From contig BSYO01000015.1 in the NCBI GenBank assembly GCA_033239525.1, forward strand, positions 18,537,713 to 18,601,712: 64,000 nucleotides of DNA, in the 5' to 3' direction. Below the pieces are notes generated by a model that saw only the letters and a program-made list of their open reading frames with translations, made no database searches and had not been told where the DNA came from. How positions within the stretch are numbered: position 1 is the first letter of the stretch; every line of letters starts with the position of its first letter. Positions 35,601 to 46,696 of this stretch are shown in pieces. The translations under genes were made by a program, and so were the position numbers. This DNA comes from Nepenthes gracilis (taxonomy: Eukaryota > Streptophyta > Magnoliopsida > Caryophyllales > Nepenthaceae).

Positions 35601-36468
35601 TGGGTCGTAGCTAGGGTTGTTAGACGGGCTAGTCAATGAGATGGTGCCCGTCTAGGGGGTAGTGCAGTTGGAGGTCACGTTGGGGGCTTACCCTAGAATG
35701 GCCTCTAGGGTGCTCATGTTCTTAGTTGTGGACATTCCTTCATTCTACAGTGCCGTCCTGGGATGACCCGGCTTGGCATCTTTCAAGGCAGTGACATCGA
35801 TCCCGCACTTAAAGATGAAAATTTTGACCATGTGTAGCGTTAGGGAGGTCTGGGGAGACCAAGTGACTGGGTGGATGTACTACCTGTCTCAAGTCACTCA
35901 GGCACCCCTAATCAGCCGACTGAAAACCTTAACTTTCAAGATGAAACTACTCTGCTACAGGCCCAGCCTGGTGAATTCACCAATCAAGTTCCCTTAGATC
36001 CCAGCGAATCGGAGAAGTGTATGCAGGTTGGGAGTTCCTTGACGGATCCCCTACGAGACCAGCTGATAACCTTCTTCCGGCAAAATTTCGATGTCTTTGC
36101 ATTGACGCCCGTTGACATGCTAGGGATACCGACCACAATAATGGTCCATAAGTTGGACCTTGATACCAATCACAAACTTGTACGGTAGAAGCTTTGGAAC
36201 CACTCCATCAAAAACCTAATGGAGAAAGTGAAAAGGCTGATCGACGCAAGGTTCATCAGGGAGGTCCAGTATCCAGACTAATTATCCAACGTGGTCTTCG
36301 TTAAGAAGAGTAATGAAAAGTGGTAGATGTATGTCGATTTCATCGACGTGAATAAGGCTTGCCCCAAGGACAGCTTCCCATTGTTAAGGATTGATCTATG
36401 GGTGAACTCCACATCCTGCCATGAACTATTTAGCATCATGGACTCTTACTTGGGCATAGGGTCCTCAC
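35601..36468 (+). pseudogene. Tat-type protease linker and start of RT, truncated
   Basis: The protease is badly decayed. The linker 'PLDPSESEKCMQVGSSLTDP' (35871-36188 frame) and 'FDVFALTPVDMLGIP' match the minus-strand copy at 63695-63997. RT begins with 'LIDARFIREVQYPD', 'MYVDFIDVNKACPKDSFPLL' and 'SIMDSYLGI'. At 36469 a copia LTR begins and RT does not resume downstream. Confidence 0.8.
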
Positions 36469-37372
36469 TGTTGAGGTCACTCTCTTGTGGTGTTTGTGTC
36501 CACAGACTTGTGGAGACAAATGGACGCGAACGTTTGAAAAAATCCGGAACGTCCGTCCTCAGGGTAGTTGGATGAATTGGACGATGACTACTGTGGAGGG
36601 AGAAGTGGTGAAGAATTCGTCCGGAAACTATTGTCCGAGAAGTTGCGAAAATAGTGGACGATGACTCATTAGAGGCGTCATGTCCGAGAGGTCGCTGAGG
36701 ACATGGATGAGTACTCTGAAGCATAGGCATTGACTTCCTCGATAGGCCTGCTATAGCGGCGTGTTGCAGGTGGGTAGGCGGCTACAACTTTCAAGGTGTC
36801 AGGACTGCCATCCTGACACGCCGGGCGTGTGCCTGCCATGGCAGGCCTAAGGGGTATGGCCCTGCCACCCTACTGGCAGTAGGGTGGCTGGCTGGGCCTA
36901 GGCCCCTTGTGGCTATATATATGGACGCTGGTCGGTTGAGCCAAGTGTGCAGCAGTGAGAGCAAGATTGAGAGAGCAATCTTAGAGAGAGCAAAAGGGCT
37001 ATTGTGAAGGAGAAGAGGAGTGCACCATCGGTGAGAGAAGGGAGAAAGAGAAAAATAGAGTGAAAAGAAAAGAGTGTTTTTCTTGATTTGCTCTGGAGAG
37101 TTTTTCTCTTTAACTTCGCGAGTGTGTAGCGGATACTCCATCTTGGAGGTTTGTAACCTATTTCACAAAGTAGATTTACTGTTGATTCTACTCTCGTGAT
37201 TTTTTCATTCGGTTACAGAAGGGTTTCCACGTTAAATATCGTGTGTTTCCTCTCGGTTTTCTTTCTCTTATTTGGCTGTCCATTCGAGCGCTGTCCCTCT
37301 GTCCGAGCGTTGTGTCCTCTCGGTCATTGCGCTCTCGGTGCATTCTGTACGGACGCCCCGTTTGCCCCAACA
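36469..37372 (+). repeat. 5' LTR of copia element 2
   Basis: It starts TGTTGAGGTCAC and ends GCCCCAACA, with matching TGTTG/CAACA ends. A TATA box (tatatata) lies at 36914-36921. It is 904 bp. It interrupts the Tat-type RT, so it is the younger insertion. Confidence 0.75.
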
Positions 37373-37374
37373 AG

Positions 37375-37386
37375 TGGTATCAGAGA
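37375..37386 (+). other. Primer binding site of copia element 2
   Basis: TGGTATCAGAGA lies 2 bases after the LTR. Confidence 0.8.
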
Positions 37387-37409
37387 CTGGTTCGTGAATC
37401 GTCGGTTGG

Positions 37410-37886
37410 ATGGCGTCGTCGGCGAAGAATCAGACGTTCAGTGTAGAGCAGTTTAATGGGCAAAATAATTTCATCCATTGGCAGGAAAGGGCGAAGAATA
37501 TTTTGACACGAGAAGGAATGGTAATAACTCTTCGGAAAAAGGAGGAAAAGCTAGAGAAACTGTCCGAGGACCAGTGGTAGGAAAAGAGGGATCTTGCCAA
37601 CTTGACCATTAAGTTGTGTTTAGTGGATAACACACTCCAAGAGGTCCTCGAACTGTCAGACTCGGCCGAGGTCTGGGAAAAGTTTGAGAGCCAGTACAAG
37701 TCTAAGTCCTTGACAACCAGGCTGCATATGAAGAAGCAGTTCTATGGCCTGCGGTTGTCGGAAGGTGAGTGCTTCGAGAAGCACTTAGACGAGTTCAACC
37801 GGCTAGTAACGCAGATGTCGGTCCTTGAGGAGAAGATCAAGGACGAGGCCACATATATCGGTATGGAACAACTCAAGAAGATCTGA
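37410..37886 (+). pseudogene. Gag of copia element 2, truncated
   Basis: It starts MASSAKNQTFSVEQFNGQN, a typical copia Gag start, 24 bases after the PBS. The frame holds 'HWQERAKNILTREGM', then a TAG at 37578-37580. It then continues in the same frame: 'TIKLCLVDNTLQEVLELSDS', 'YKSKSLTTRLHMKKQFYGLR', 'HLDEFNRLVTQM'. Homology ends at about 37880, then unrelated AT-rich sequence follows. With a single stop, this is the best preserved of the three truncated elements. Confidence 0.85.
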
Positions 37887-37989
37887 TTTTCTTGTGGATG
37901 AGTTTCCATGGAACGAATATACTCAAGTAATAATGAGTATAAAATAAAAAAGAAAAAAAATAAGATTAATAAAATATCCTTCTTAAATT

Positions 37990-38510
37990 TAAAAATAACA
38001 CATCCAAGGTTGGTGGAGAATGGAATACAATTCGAAACTATATCGGTTACTTGAACACCCTCTTCTTTCTTTTCTCTCTATATTTTCCTTTTCTCATAGT
38101 GTCAAAGCTCAAAATCTCAAAATTTGTAAAAGTAGTAACTCTAAAATTGTATCATGTGCATTTATATTAGGAACAATATTGGAGCACATATTGGGCACAC
38201 ATTGCGTGAGAGCCCACTATAATCGGTGTATGAGTGCCCCCTTGGGTGCACATCAGGTGCTAAGTAACCTAGAAATCCCCCTTGGGCACATGTCAAGCGC
38301 TAAGTAACTTGGAAATCCCCCTTGTGCACCCCTTGCGTGCTCCTCAAGCGGCCTCATTCTAGAATCGACACATATGCATACAAAAGGCACCTGTCATGGG
38401 CCATTCTATATCTTTCCTAAATCAGTTCAATACACGTGCATCATCATATATGCCACTGAATAACACATTAAATAAGTATGGGACCTATACGAAAATGACC
38501 CATAATCCAA
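37990..38510 (-). repeat. LTR-like fragment (U3/R), minus strand
   Basis: Read on the minus strand it has a U3-like block rich in 'gtgcccaagggggatttc' and a TATA-like ctaatataaatgc (about 38165), resembling the A/B LTR plan. A unit of about 53 bases around 'aagtaacctagaaatccccc' is repeated twice (38225-38330). No ends were found. The ORF 38020-38307 is chance. Confidence 0.4.
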
Positions 38511-38514
38511 TACC

Positions 38515-39700
38515 GACTCCTAAGCCTTAACCCTGACCCCTCAAACCCCAAACCTAGAGCCCTTAACCCTATCCTTGGACCCTAGACCCTAGATCCTAAA
38601 CATCAGATTTTAAACTCCAAACCCTAATTCCCTAATTCTGACCCCCCAAATCCCAACCTTAAGTCCTAACTTTAAACGTAAAAATCCTAATTATTTGTTT
38701 TGAACATAGGTATGGGATTACATCTGTACAATTTTAAGGGGTTAGGGTTACGGGTTAATCCCAAACCCTACATCCCACACCTCAAACACTAAACCCCATA
38801 CCCTAACCCCAAACTTTAAACTTGAAACCCTAAACTTAAAACCCGAAACCCCACACCCCACACCCCACACTCTAAGCCCAAAACACCAAACTCTAAATCT
38901 CAAACCATAAACCTCAAACCCAAAACCCTAAACTCAAAACCCCACACCCTAATCTCAAAAGCCGAAATCGAAAACCCCACACCCGAAACCCCAAATCCTA
39001 AACTCCAAACCCTAAATCCCAAACCCCAAAATTAAAAACCCAAAATCCAAGACTCAAAACTCCAAACCCTACACCCCACACCCTAAACCTCAAATCCTAA
39101 TCCCAAAACCCAATACCCTAAACCCCAAAATCCAAAAACTAAACCCTACATCCTAAATCCTACACCCTACACCCTATACCCAAGTCCTAAGTCCCAAACC
39201 CCAAACCCTATACCCTAATCCAATCCCCAAACCCCAAGTCCTAACCCTTAACCCCAAACCTTAGGCCTTAAACTCTAACCCCTAACACTAACCCCTAACA
39301 CCTAACCCCAAAGGCTCAACCCTCAAACCCTAACCCTAAACTCTAAACACTAACCCCTAACCGCCAATTGCTAACCCCTACACCCTACACCCCGAACCCA
39401 AAATCCAAAACCCCAAACTCCAAACCCAACTCTAACCCTGAGCGCCTAAACCCTAAACCTCATACCCCTAAACCTTGATTTATGACCCTAAACTCTAAAT
39501 CCTAAACTCTAACACCAAATCTTAAACCACAAATCCTAAACCCCAACCCTTAACTCCTAAGCCCTAACTCTTAAGTCGTAAGCCCAAGACCCCTAACCCC
39601 AAATCCCAACCCCTAAACCTAAACCCAAATCCCAACCCCTCACTAAAAGTCTGAAGCCCTACACCTCAAGCCCAAACCCTAACCCCTAACCTTCTCGATA
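38515..39700 (+). repeat. Degenerate telomere-like repeat tract (CCCTAAA type)
   Basis: About 1.2 kb made largely of variants of CCCTAAA and its near relatives (AACCCTAA, AACCCCAAA, AATCCTAAA, ACACCCTAC), strongly C/A-biased on this strand. CCCTAAA is the plant telomere unit. Exact unit runs are short and mixed with 6-8 base variants, so this is an old interstitial tract or a telomere-like minisatellite, not a telomere. It is flanked on both sides by transposon sequence. Confidence 0.8.
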
Positions 39701-40090
39701 AACTCTAGAAGCTTCTATTCTATGAAATCCTTGAAATTGTTGTATTTTTTGGGCATTGGCCCTAAGGTTTGTACTCTCACCGCACGTACCACCAGTTTAG
39801 TTAGTTGATGATGTGCACCAACTATCTTGACCATATCCACAAGTGCCATTGCCTAAACAAGACTTCTCGAAGAACTTGTAGGATGATAACTATCCAAATT
39901 AGACATAATTGCACAAAAATAATCAGATTTGGAATTTCAACCAAATCTTCTTTCTTCTATAACACATACAGTTCTCTATCTTAACTTAAAATTACTTAAA
40001 AATTAATCCAAATTTTTCAATCTCATTGAATTGTTTAATATTCTCAAATATCAACAATTTCTATAATCCTTAAATATTCATACAGAATAT
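39701..40090. other. Stretch without recognised feature
   Basis: No ORF or repeat of note. It may be the leader of the minus-strand element whose LTR begins at 40111, since a PBS-like site adjoins it. Confidence 0.35.
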
Positions 40091-40091
40091 T

Positions 40092-40110
40092 AACTCTCTG
40101 ATATCATGAC
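40092..40110 (-). other. PBS-like site on the minus strand
   Basis: On the minus strand, 'gtcatgatatcagagagtt' follows the LTR end GGTTGCCACA. It differs from the usual TGGTATCAGAG by two bases. Confidence 0.5.
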
Positions 40111-42783
40111 TGTGGCAACCTGAATCCAAGTCTTGAGATCCAGCCCGAACCACTCATGTAGAACATCTCAAACCACCAAAGTTGCCAATTATCCATTATA
40201 AATTCTAACATCGATTAACATAAATGAACTTAAAATTAAAATATCAATAAATATCAATTCTTTAAAAGTATAGGACAAACAAAAAATATCTGGTACATCC
40301 ACCAAAATCAAAGAGTATAATTCCAATTATAAATATCTAATCACTATATAGAAAAAGAAATAACAATAATAAAAGAAATATTTTTTATTCTCACTCATAA
40401 ACTGTTAACTCCGAAATTGTCTCTATCTAATATTCAACAGTAATTCCCAAGAACTTCAAGTTCTTTGATTTGGACTCAAGGAAGTATAAGAGTAAACTAA
40501 ATATTTAACAAGTAAATAAAATTAATAATATAAAAATATAAATAAGTATTTCAAACTATAATATTACTATCTAAATCAGTTAATAGATTGCGATATATCA
40601 ATCACTATCTGAGATTTAATGCTATATAGTATCCATAACCCAAATGCCATAAGAATAATTGGACAACAGAAATGCAATAAGGATTCTATCGAATCTGATT
40701 ATTAACTCAATATAAGATCACCACTATATAAGATGACAATAATATCTATGGACTTTATTTTAGCATTGTGAGTTCAATGGCCGCATATTTATGCCTCAAT
40801 GGTTAGGTAAATATTATGAGGTTACCCGACACCTATGATATCCTCACTACCATACATTCTTCTTAAAAGATATATCCGTAACATACTTATATCATCTATA
40901 ATAACCCTCATCAATTATATTTCTAATATTATCTCCTACAATGATCACTAAGTCATAAACTTCTATCCTTAATATCAATGATCTCAACTTCCAAATTAAA
41001 ATAACTATCAAAAAAGTAAATACTATTCTAAATACTCCCATTCATCCGGATAACTTAGAGTCTTTACATATTCTTTTTTACTTATCCATTGAATACTAAC
41101 AAAATATATACACATAGTCTAAGTTAATATAAATAATCAATTGTCATGAAAATAAGATAAATTCTACAAAAACTTTGAATATCCAATAAAATAACTTAAT
41201 ATTTTACTCGATCATCACTAACCCTCCTAATATACCAATACTATTTCTATGACCATAAAATACCTTTTATTTTGCTACTATCAAACAAACAATATGATTA
41301 CCTACCTTATTCCACTATCCCAGCTAATCATGCGGGGATTAAATCAAAATAATAGTTTACTCTTAATTTTTTCCTTAACGCAACTTATATTTTCAATACA
41401 TATATACATACTTGTATGTATGTATGTATGTGTGTGTGTATATATATATACACATCACTTATTTCACACATATATACACGTACGTTTATGTATATCTATG
41501 CACACAAATATATATGTACATGCTGTCAACACATATTTTATACATACACACACTAATCACTTGCATACATATGCATATGCCCATATAGATACATATTTTG
41601 CTTCATCTGTGTCCATATACATATGTGCACCCACGTCCATATAAGCATACATTATATATATATATATATATATATTTATTTTATTTATTTATTTTTTTAT
41701 TTATTTATTTATACACCCACATCCGAATATGTTTACACATAACGCTTGCTTCCTAATCGCTCCACCGATTTCTCACCATTTTTGGTTCGCTGTACTAAAT
41801 TTGAATGACCCAAATAGAGCACGGTGCTCTATTTCTCTTTCCTCTCGATTTGCACTGAAATCAGGAGAATCCAAACTCACAACATATGACATATAAAATA
41901 TTGATTTTTGTAGCTCCATTATGTTAAATTATCAAGTCTTAATCAAACGTGAAGCTCATAGAATTCTAGATTTTCCACCAATCGGGCGATAGGCTCTATT
42001 TGTACCCCATTTTCGCAGCACTATCGATTTCAGCCAAATGCCACAAAATCATGATATACAAGCATGAATAATAGCATCGACAAGAAAAAAAATAATTTTG
42101 CTTGCTTCAATTTCTCAATTTTTTTTCTCGACAATGACGGTAAAGGCGGCGGTTTGCTTCAGCTCTTTCACTAATATCCACCTCCTTTATCTACTTGCTA
42201 TCTTATATAATGGAGGGATTGAGTCATGAGGTTTGTTTGTTTTCCCTTAGCCAGTGTCGATTTTTTCTCCTTAAATTAAAAAATGTAGAAGGAAAGTAAT
42301 GTTGAGATGAAAAGATAATAGGGCTGAATAGGAATTGGGATAACTTTACTCTGCTTTTGGTGCACTCAATTGTTTGAATATCTTTTTCTCTCCTCTTAGA
42401 TATGAAAAGAGTTATATTTATAACTAAAATTCTTATCTGTTCGATTAGCCTTTGAAATCACTACTTGTGTTGAGAAACGTTTCAAGAAGCTATTGGAAGG
42501 CATTTTTTATGGTGTGTAATCACCATTCAAATTTAATAAAAAATTATCTGGTTATTAATTATTAGAACAGCTTTAACTATTTTTTGATCGAATTATTTAC
42601 TAACTCATCATTATCCTTTAATTTTAGATAACCGATGCTAGGGATTGAAGGTTTCAATTAATACCCTAAAAATTCATTATTCGGTTATCCTAATCTACTT
42701 CATACTTCCTCACTTGGGCTGCTGAGGACTTGACTTTTATTCAAATTTAAATTAGGCCAATTTATTTTAAACGATACCCAACA
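40111..42783 (-). repeat. Gypsy-type LTR, minus strand, start uncertain
   Basis: It ends (minus) GGTTGCCACA at 40111, next to a PBS-like site. A TATA-like ttatataa lies at 42203-42210. One possible start is TGTTGGGTATCG at 42783, but the same sequence recurs at 43585 in the tandem duplication. No target duplication was found. The 131-codon ORF at 41249-41644 comes from TA/CA/TATG microsatellite text. Confidence 0.4.
41395..41715. repeat. Compound microsatellite (TATG, TG, TA, CATA, TTTA)
   Basis: Runs of tatg, tgtg and tata near 41412-41452 are followed by cacata-rich sequence, a (TA)n at 41652-41674 and (TTTA)n to about 41712. Confidence 0.85.
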
Positions 42784-44152
42784 ATTATATATATTTATCA
42801 TTATGTATTATTATTATTATATATATTTTTATTATGCTCTCACTAGTATGATCACAAATATTTAAATCTTCTTAGAAATAGCTAAATGTAAATTTCAAAG
42901 TCTAAATACTGAATTTTAAATCTATTAAACCCAATATAATTATTTATTCAATTAAATATTTTTTATAACTTAATTTCTTCTAAAAATAATCAATAATTAC
43001 CGCAAGATTCCTTCTAAACCCTAACCACAAGCCCCTGCTCAAACCATAACTCAGCCGTAATGCTAAACGTTAAACCCCAAACTTTATATTACCTTTTCTT
43101 CGAAAATAACATCCATTATTCTTGGAAAATATTTTCCATCCCATTAAGGGAGTGTTATGGGGAAAGTATTTTAACTTCTAGTACCAATTTCATTTCATGA
43201 AAAAATTAATATACATATTTAGATGTCACTAGATACATTACAGTGTCAAAAAAAAAAAAAAAAAGTACCTTTAATTTTGTGAACTTGGGACTTTTGGCAT
43301 TACATGCTTACTACCATATGCGTTGAAATGTCGTTCATTTTTAATAAAATGATTATTAATTATTAGAACAGTTTCAACTATTTTTTGATCGAATTATTTA
43401 CTGACTCATCATTATCCTTTAATTTTAGATAACCGACTGCTAGGATTGAAGGTTTCAATTAATACCCTAAAAATTCATTATTCGGTTATCCTAATCTACT
43501 TCATACTTCCTCACTTGGGCTACTGAGGACTGGACTTTTATTCAAATTTAAATTAGGCCAATTTATTTTAAACGATACCCAACAATTATATATATTTATC
43601 ATTATGTATTATTATTATTATATATATTTTTATTATGCTCTCACTAGTATGATCACAAATATTTAAATCTTCTTAGAAATAGCTAAATGTAAATTTCAAA
43701 GTCTAAATACTGAATTTTAAATCTATTAAACCCAATATAATTATTTATTCAATTAAATATTTTTTATAACTTAATTTCTTCTAAAAATAATCAATAATTA
43801 CCGCAAGATTCCTTCTAAACCCTAACCACAAACCCCTGCTCAAACCATAACTCAGCCGTAATCCTAAACGTTAAACCCCAAACTTTATATTACCTTTTCT
43901 TCGAAAATAACATCCATTATTCTTGGAAAATATTTTCCATCCCATTAAGGGAGTGTGATGGGGAAAGTATTTTAACTTTTAGTACCAATTTCATTTCATG
44001 AAAAAATTAATATACATATTTAGCTGTCACTAGATACATTACAGCGTCAAAAAAAAAGAAAAAAAAGTACCTTTAATTTTGTGAACTTGGGACTTTTGGC
44101 ATTACATGCTTACTACCATATGCGTTGAAATGTCGTTCATTTTTAATAAAAA
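42545..44152 (+). repeat. Two tandem copies of an 801-base unit
   Basis: 'ttattaattattagaacag' lies at 42552 and again at 43353. The two copies stay almost identical to 'atgtcgttcatttttaataaaa' (about 43330 and 44133). Differences are single bases and the length of an A-run (near 43245 and 44050). Each copy contains a short CCCTAA-like patch ('ttctaaaccctaaccaca') and the TGTTGGGTATCG-like site. No coding content. Confidence 0.9.
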
Positions 44153-44156
44153 TTAT

Positions 44157-44859
44157 TCGTCGCTCGAATCCTTCTCGATAAACGAAATCTGACGATAACT
44201 TGTAAATGCGGAAGGAAAAAAAAAGAGAGAATATGACTTTTTACGTAAAAATATTCTCTTAAATGAGAAAGAAAAATAACGAAACTTTTGTCCGAAAACT
44301 TACTTCACAATTGTGCTTAGTTACAAGAGATAACTAGATTACATGGGAATAATAGACAACTTTCAAGCATTTTCTCTTTCATCTTTCTCTCTCTATATTA
44401 ACTACACAAGCGTAAATATTGGAATCCTTTGTTTAGTATAAAGTAAATGTTTATATAGTAATTGAAGTCCTATGCATGGAGCTGCGACGTGGAGGTTGGC
44501 GTATGCAAAAAGCTCTGCTACCAACTCTGCAAATCCACTTTGTCGTGTCAGGAAGATTGCGTGTACATGGATTGACTCTGCGAGACGTCACATCACGCGT
44601 GCGCCGGAAGCCGTCATTCTCTGTACAGGTTGTGTGTTGCAGGACACACAAGTCTTTAAAGGCATCATCCCTGAGTTGGCGTCCTCGTCCGTCCTGAATG
44701 TTTTTTATAAGACACGTCCTCGGGCCTTTGGGCCTCTTGGGCCATCTCAGCCACACTAGCCTTTTGGGCCGCGTGGGCTTTTTTGGACCATTCAGGGACA
44801 TAGACCCATTTTATGGAAACGGGTTTTAGTCTTGGGCCTTGGGTATCCACTACCCATCA
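44157..44859 (-). repeat. 3' LTR of Tat-type element 1 (minus strand)
   Basis: On the minus strand it starts TGATGGGTAGTGG at 44859, right after the purine tract, passes through GGCCCAA-rich U3, and ends near 44157. Its R/U5 part (44157-44397) is an inverted match of 48297-48549. TATA-like sequences are at 44450-44460. ORFs here (44451-44801 and others) are chance. Confidence 0.7.
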
Positions 44860-44871
44860 CTAGCCCCCATG
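44860..44871 (-). other. Polypurine tract of Tat-type element 1
   Basis: On the minus strand, catgggggctag precedes the LTR start TGATGGG. An identical tract adjoins the LTR at 58263. Confidence 0.7.
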
Positions 44872-45480
44872 TTAAGAGGTTCAAAAATCTCAACCTTTGG
44901 CATGTTCACCGTCCGCCAAAATGTCTCAAGTGTCATGCGAACGCACTCTCCTTCAGAAGCTCGTCCGCGTCTTTGTTCCGCATCCACCGTCTAGCTGTAG
45001 CCTGATGGTGGACGCGTCCTTTGGTAAATATCCGAAGACGTTGCTGAGAGTAGGAACTCCGGGGATGCTTTTCTGAGACCAGTGATTTCAAGAAAAAAGC
45101 TAGAGAACTTCTTGAGATAATCCGTCTGATACAAATGTCTGAGGATTTTCTTCGAGTCCAAGATGTTGGTGTGTTCCATCAACTGATTGCTGTTGGCAAA
45201 TGTGTCCGAGTCCATCAATGTCCTCAGGCATCGTCAACAATAGTTGCCTTGTCCACGGCTAGACATAGCCTTTCTCAAGCGCAAACTTTTCAAGCGTCCG
45301 CGTACATGCAATTAAACAGCTTGACAAATCATCGTCCGCAAACTCTTTCTCCGGGTCCGAGGAGTTAGCATGCACCGCCTATTGGCACATTTAAAACGCA
45401 CTAACCCTGCACATTAAATGCGCATCACTTCGCCACCTTGGGAAGGAAAGTGTCATCATTGCCTATGTTCCATGGGGAGC

Positions 45481-45495
45481 TGACGCGTGGCCAGG
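45481..45495 (+). promoter_or_regulatory. Conserved block upstream of antisense ORF 1
   Basis: TGACGCGTGGCCAGG lies 190 bases before the ATG of the antisense ORF and recurs exactly at 58593-58607, 159 bases before the ATG of the second copy. The next 50 bases are also similar (..cttttgaatt..tttaaatc). A role as an antisense promoter element is an inference. Confidence 0.5.
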
Positions 45496-45670
45496 CAATT
45501 AATGAGTGCGTCTTTTGAATTCCATCCGTTTAAATCCCCTTTTCCTTTGTCGTTTTCATTTGCGCTCTCAAAAATTTTTCTAAATCTCAAACTTTCTCTG
45601 CGACTTCTACATTCTCTGGCAATTTCCTTCATTCGTCTCCCTCTCTTTCTTTGCTATTTCTAATCCTTGA

Positions 45671-46696
45671 ATGACGCCAGGAGTAAAATATCTTGCCTCT
45701 TCATTGATCTTGACTGACCTCGAAGTTATCAGAGCACGGTATAAGATTCCAAGCTCGATGGGCATGGTGATCCCTAATACCCACGATAGGGCTTGCAGCC
45801 CTCCTAATGGCTTCGCTACTGTCTACAAAGTCCACCTTAAATGTCGTCTTCGAAATTCCATACCATTGGAGCTCTACGGGATAATGAGGGACCTTCGAGT
45901 CCCTGTGGCCAGACTTCAGCCTAACGCTATTAAGTGTCTGGTTTCTCTTTGTGTCTTTGGACGTTGTCATGAGAAGCTCCTTGATTCGAGGGCGGTGAAA
46001 GTTATTTTGAGGTTTTCGCACAGTCAAGACTGGATTGTTGCAACCCCATGCCCCAAGTTTTTGGTGATGAGCAGTGATAACCTCGACTCTACCCAAAGGT
46101 GGAAGGATAAATTTTTCTTCCTGGGCATTCCTCAAGTCTGGGACTACCCCAATCAATGGGGGAATGTAGAGACTAAGCTTCGTGAGGACGTCACGACTGA
46201 GGAGAGGGCCACTGTGAAGGACTTCACAGACCTGTTGTTGGCTAATATTGGTTCCTTTAATGAGAACAAAAAGAACAATTGGCTAAGGCCAGAGTTCTTT
46301 GTGCAAGCCAAGTGGGAGAGCCAGCTCGAGGACTCTGGCACCATTAGCGCTCCTAGCAAAAAGAAGAAGCTAAAGAAGAAATGGCAGGCTTTGAGGATCG
46401 AGAAAGTACTCGAGCAGACAACCAAGAGTCGTCGGACTGAGACTTTGGAGGGTCCGACGGCGATTGTTGAGTTCCCTTCCTCCTTTGATGATGACGAGAC
46501 CGTCATTGAGCACCTGTTTAGGAAAAAGGTGCCAGTCCGAGGAGCTAGGGACATTGGGCCATCAGCGGTTGCGAAACCTGCCGAGCAACCTTTTGAGGCC
46601 ACGGTCTTGCACATGGAGTCAACAGTGGCTCCTCCTCCTCTCAGCGAACTCATTTCTAATATATCCTCCATTTTTACTGGTGAGGTCTCAGATTAG
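45671..46696 (+). CDS. Antisense extra ORF of Tat-type element 1, N-terminal part
   Basis: 341 codons are open from ATG 45671, on the strand opposite to the element's own coding direction. The protein resembles the plant family Pfam calls 'putative gypsy type transposon' (Transposase_28). It has 'VIRARYKIPSSMGMVIP', 'VYKVHLKCRLRN', 'RLQPNAIKCLVSLCVFGR' and 'RWKDKFFFLGIP'. A basic patch 'KKKKLKKKW' lies near residue 233, and an acidic tail follows. The second copy at 58752 matches closely (RYTIPDSMAMVVP). Similar antisense ORFs between pol and the 3' LTR are known in Tat-lineage elements; their function is unknown. The TAG at 46694 may be premature, because related text continues to 47716. Confidence 0.8.
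   Translation: MTPGVKYLASSLILTDLEVIRARYKIPSSMGMVIPNTHDRACSPPNGFATVYKVHLKCRLRNSIPLELYGIMRDLRVPVARLQPNAIKCLVSLCVFGRCHEKLLDSRAVKVILRFSHSQDWIVATPCPKFLVMSSDNLDSTQRWKDKFFFLGIPQVWDYPNQWGNVETKLREDVTTEERATVKDFTDLLLANIGSFNENKKNNWLRPEFFVQAKWESQLEDSGTISAPSKKKKLKKKWQALRIEKVLEQTTKSRRTETLEGPTAIVEFPSSFDDDETVIEHLFRKKVPVRGARDIGPSAVAKPAEQPFEATVLHMESTVAPPPLSELISNISSIFTGEVSD

Noticed and set aside
36791..37141. 116-codon minus-strand ORF in a copia LTR
   Set aside because: It lies wholly within the LTR across the TATA region; no recognisable protein.
38515..39700. A true chromosome end
   Set aside because: The units are too degenerate, and transposon sequence continues for kilobases on both sides.
41249..41644. 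131-codon ORF rich in Tyr, Ile, His and Thr
   Set aside because: The composition comes from TATG/CATA microsatellite text; no domain or gene context.
44451..44801. ORFs on both strands in the 44-kb LTR
   Set aside because: They lie in LTR U3 and show no homology; overlapping ORFs on opposite strands suggest GC-rich chance frames.
45701..46671. Minus-strand ORFs of 151 and 172 codons
   Set aside because: They are shadows of the plus-strand antisense ORF, which has clear homology to the second copy.
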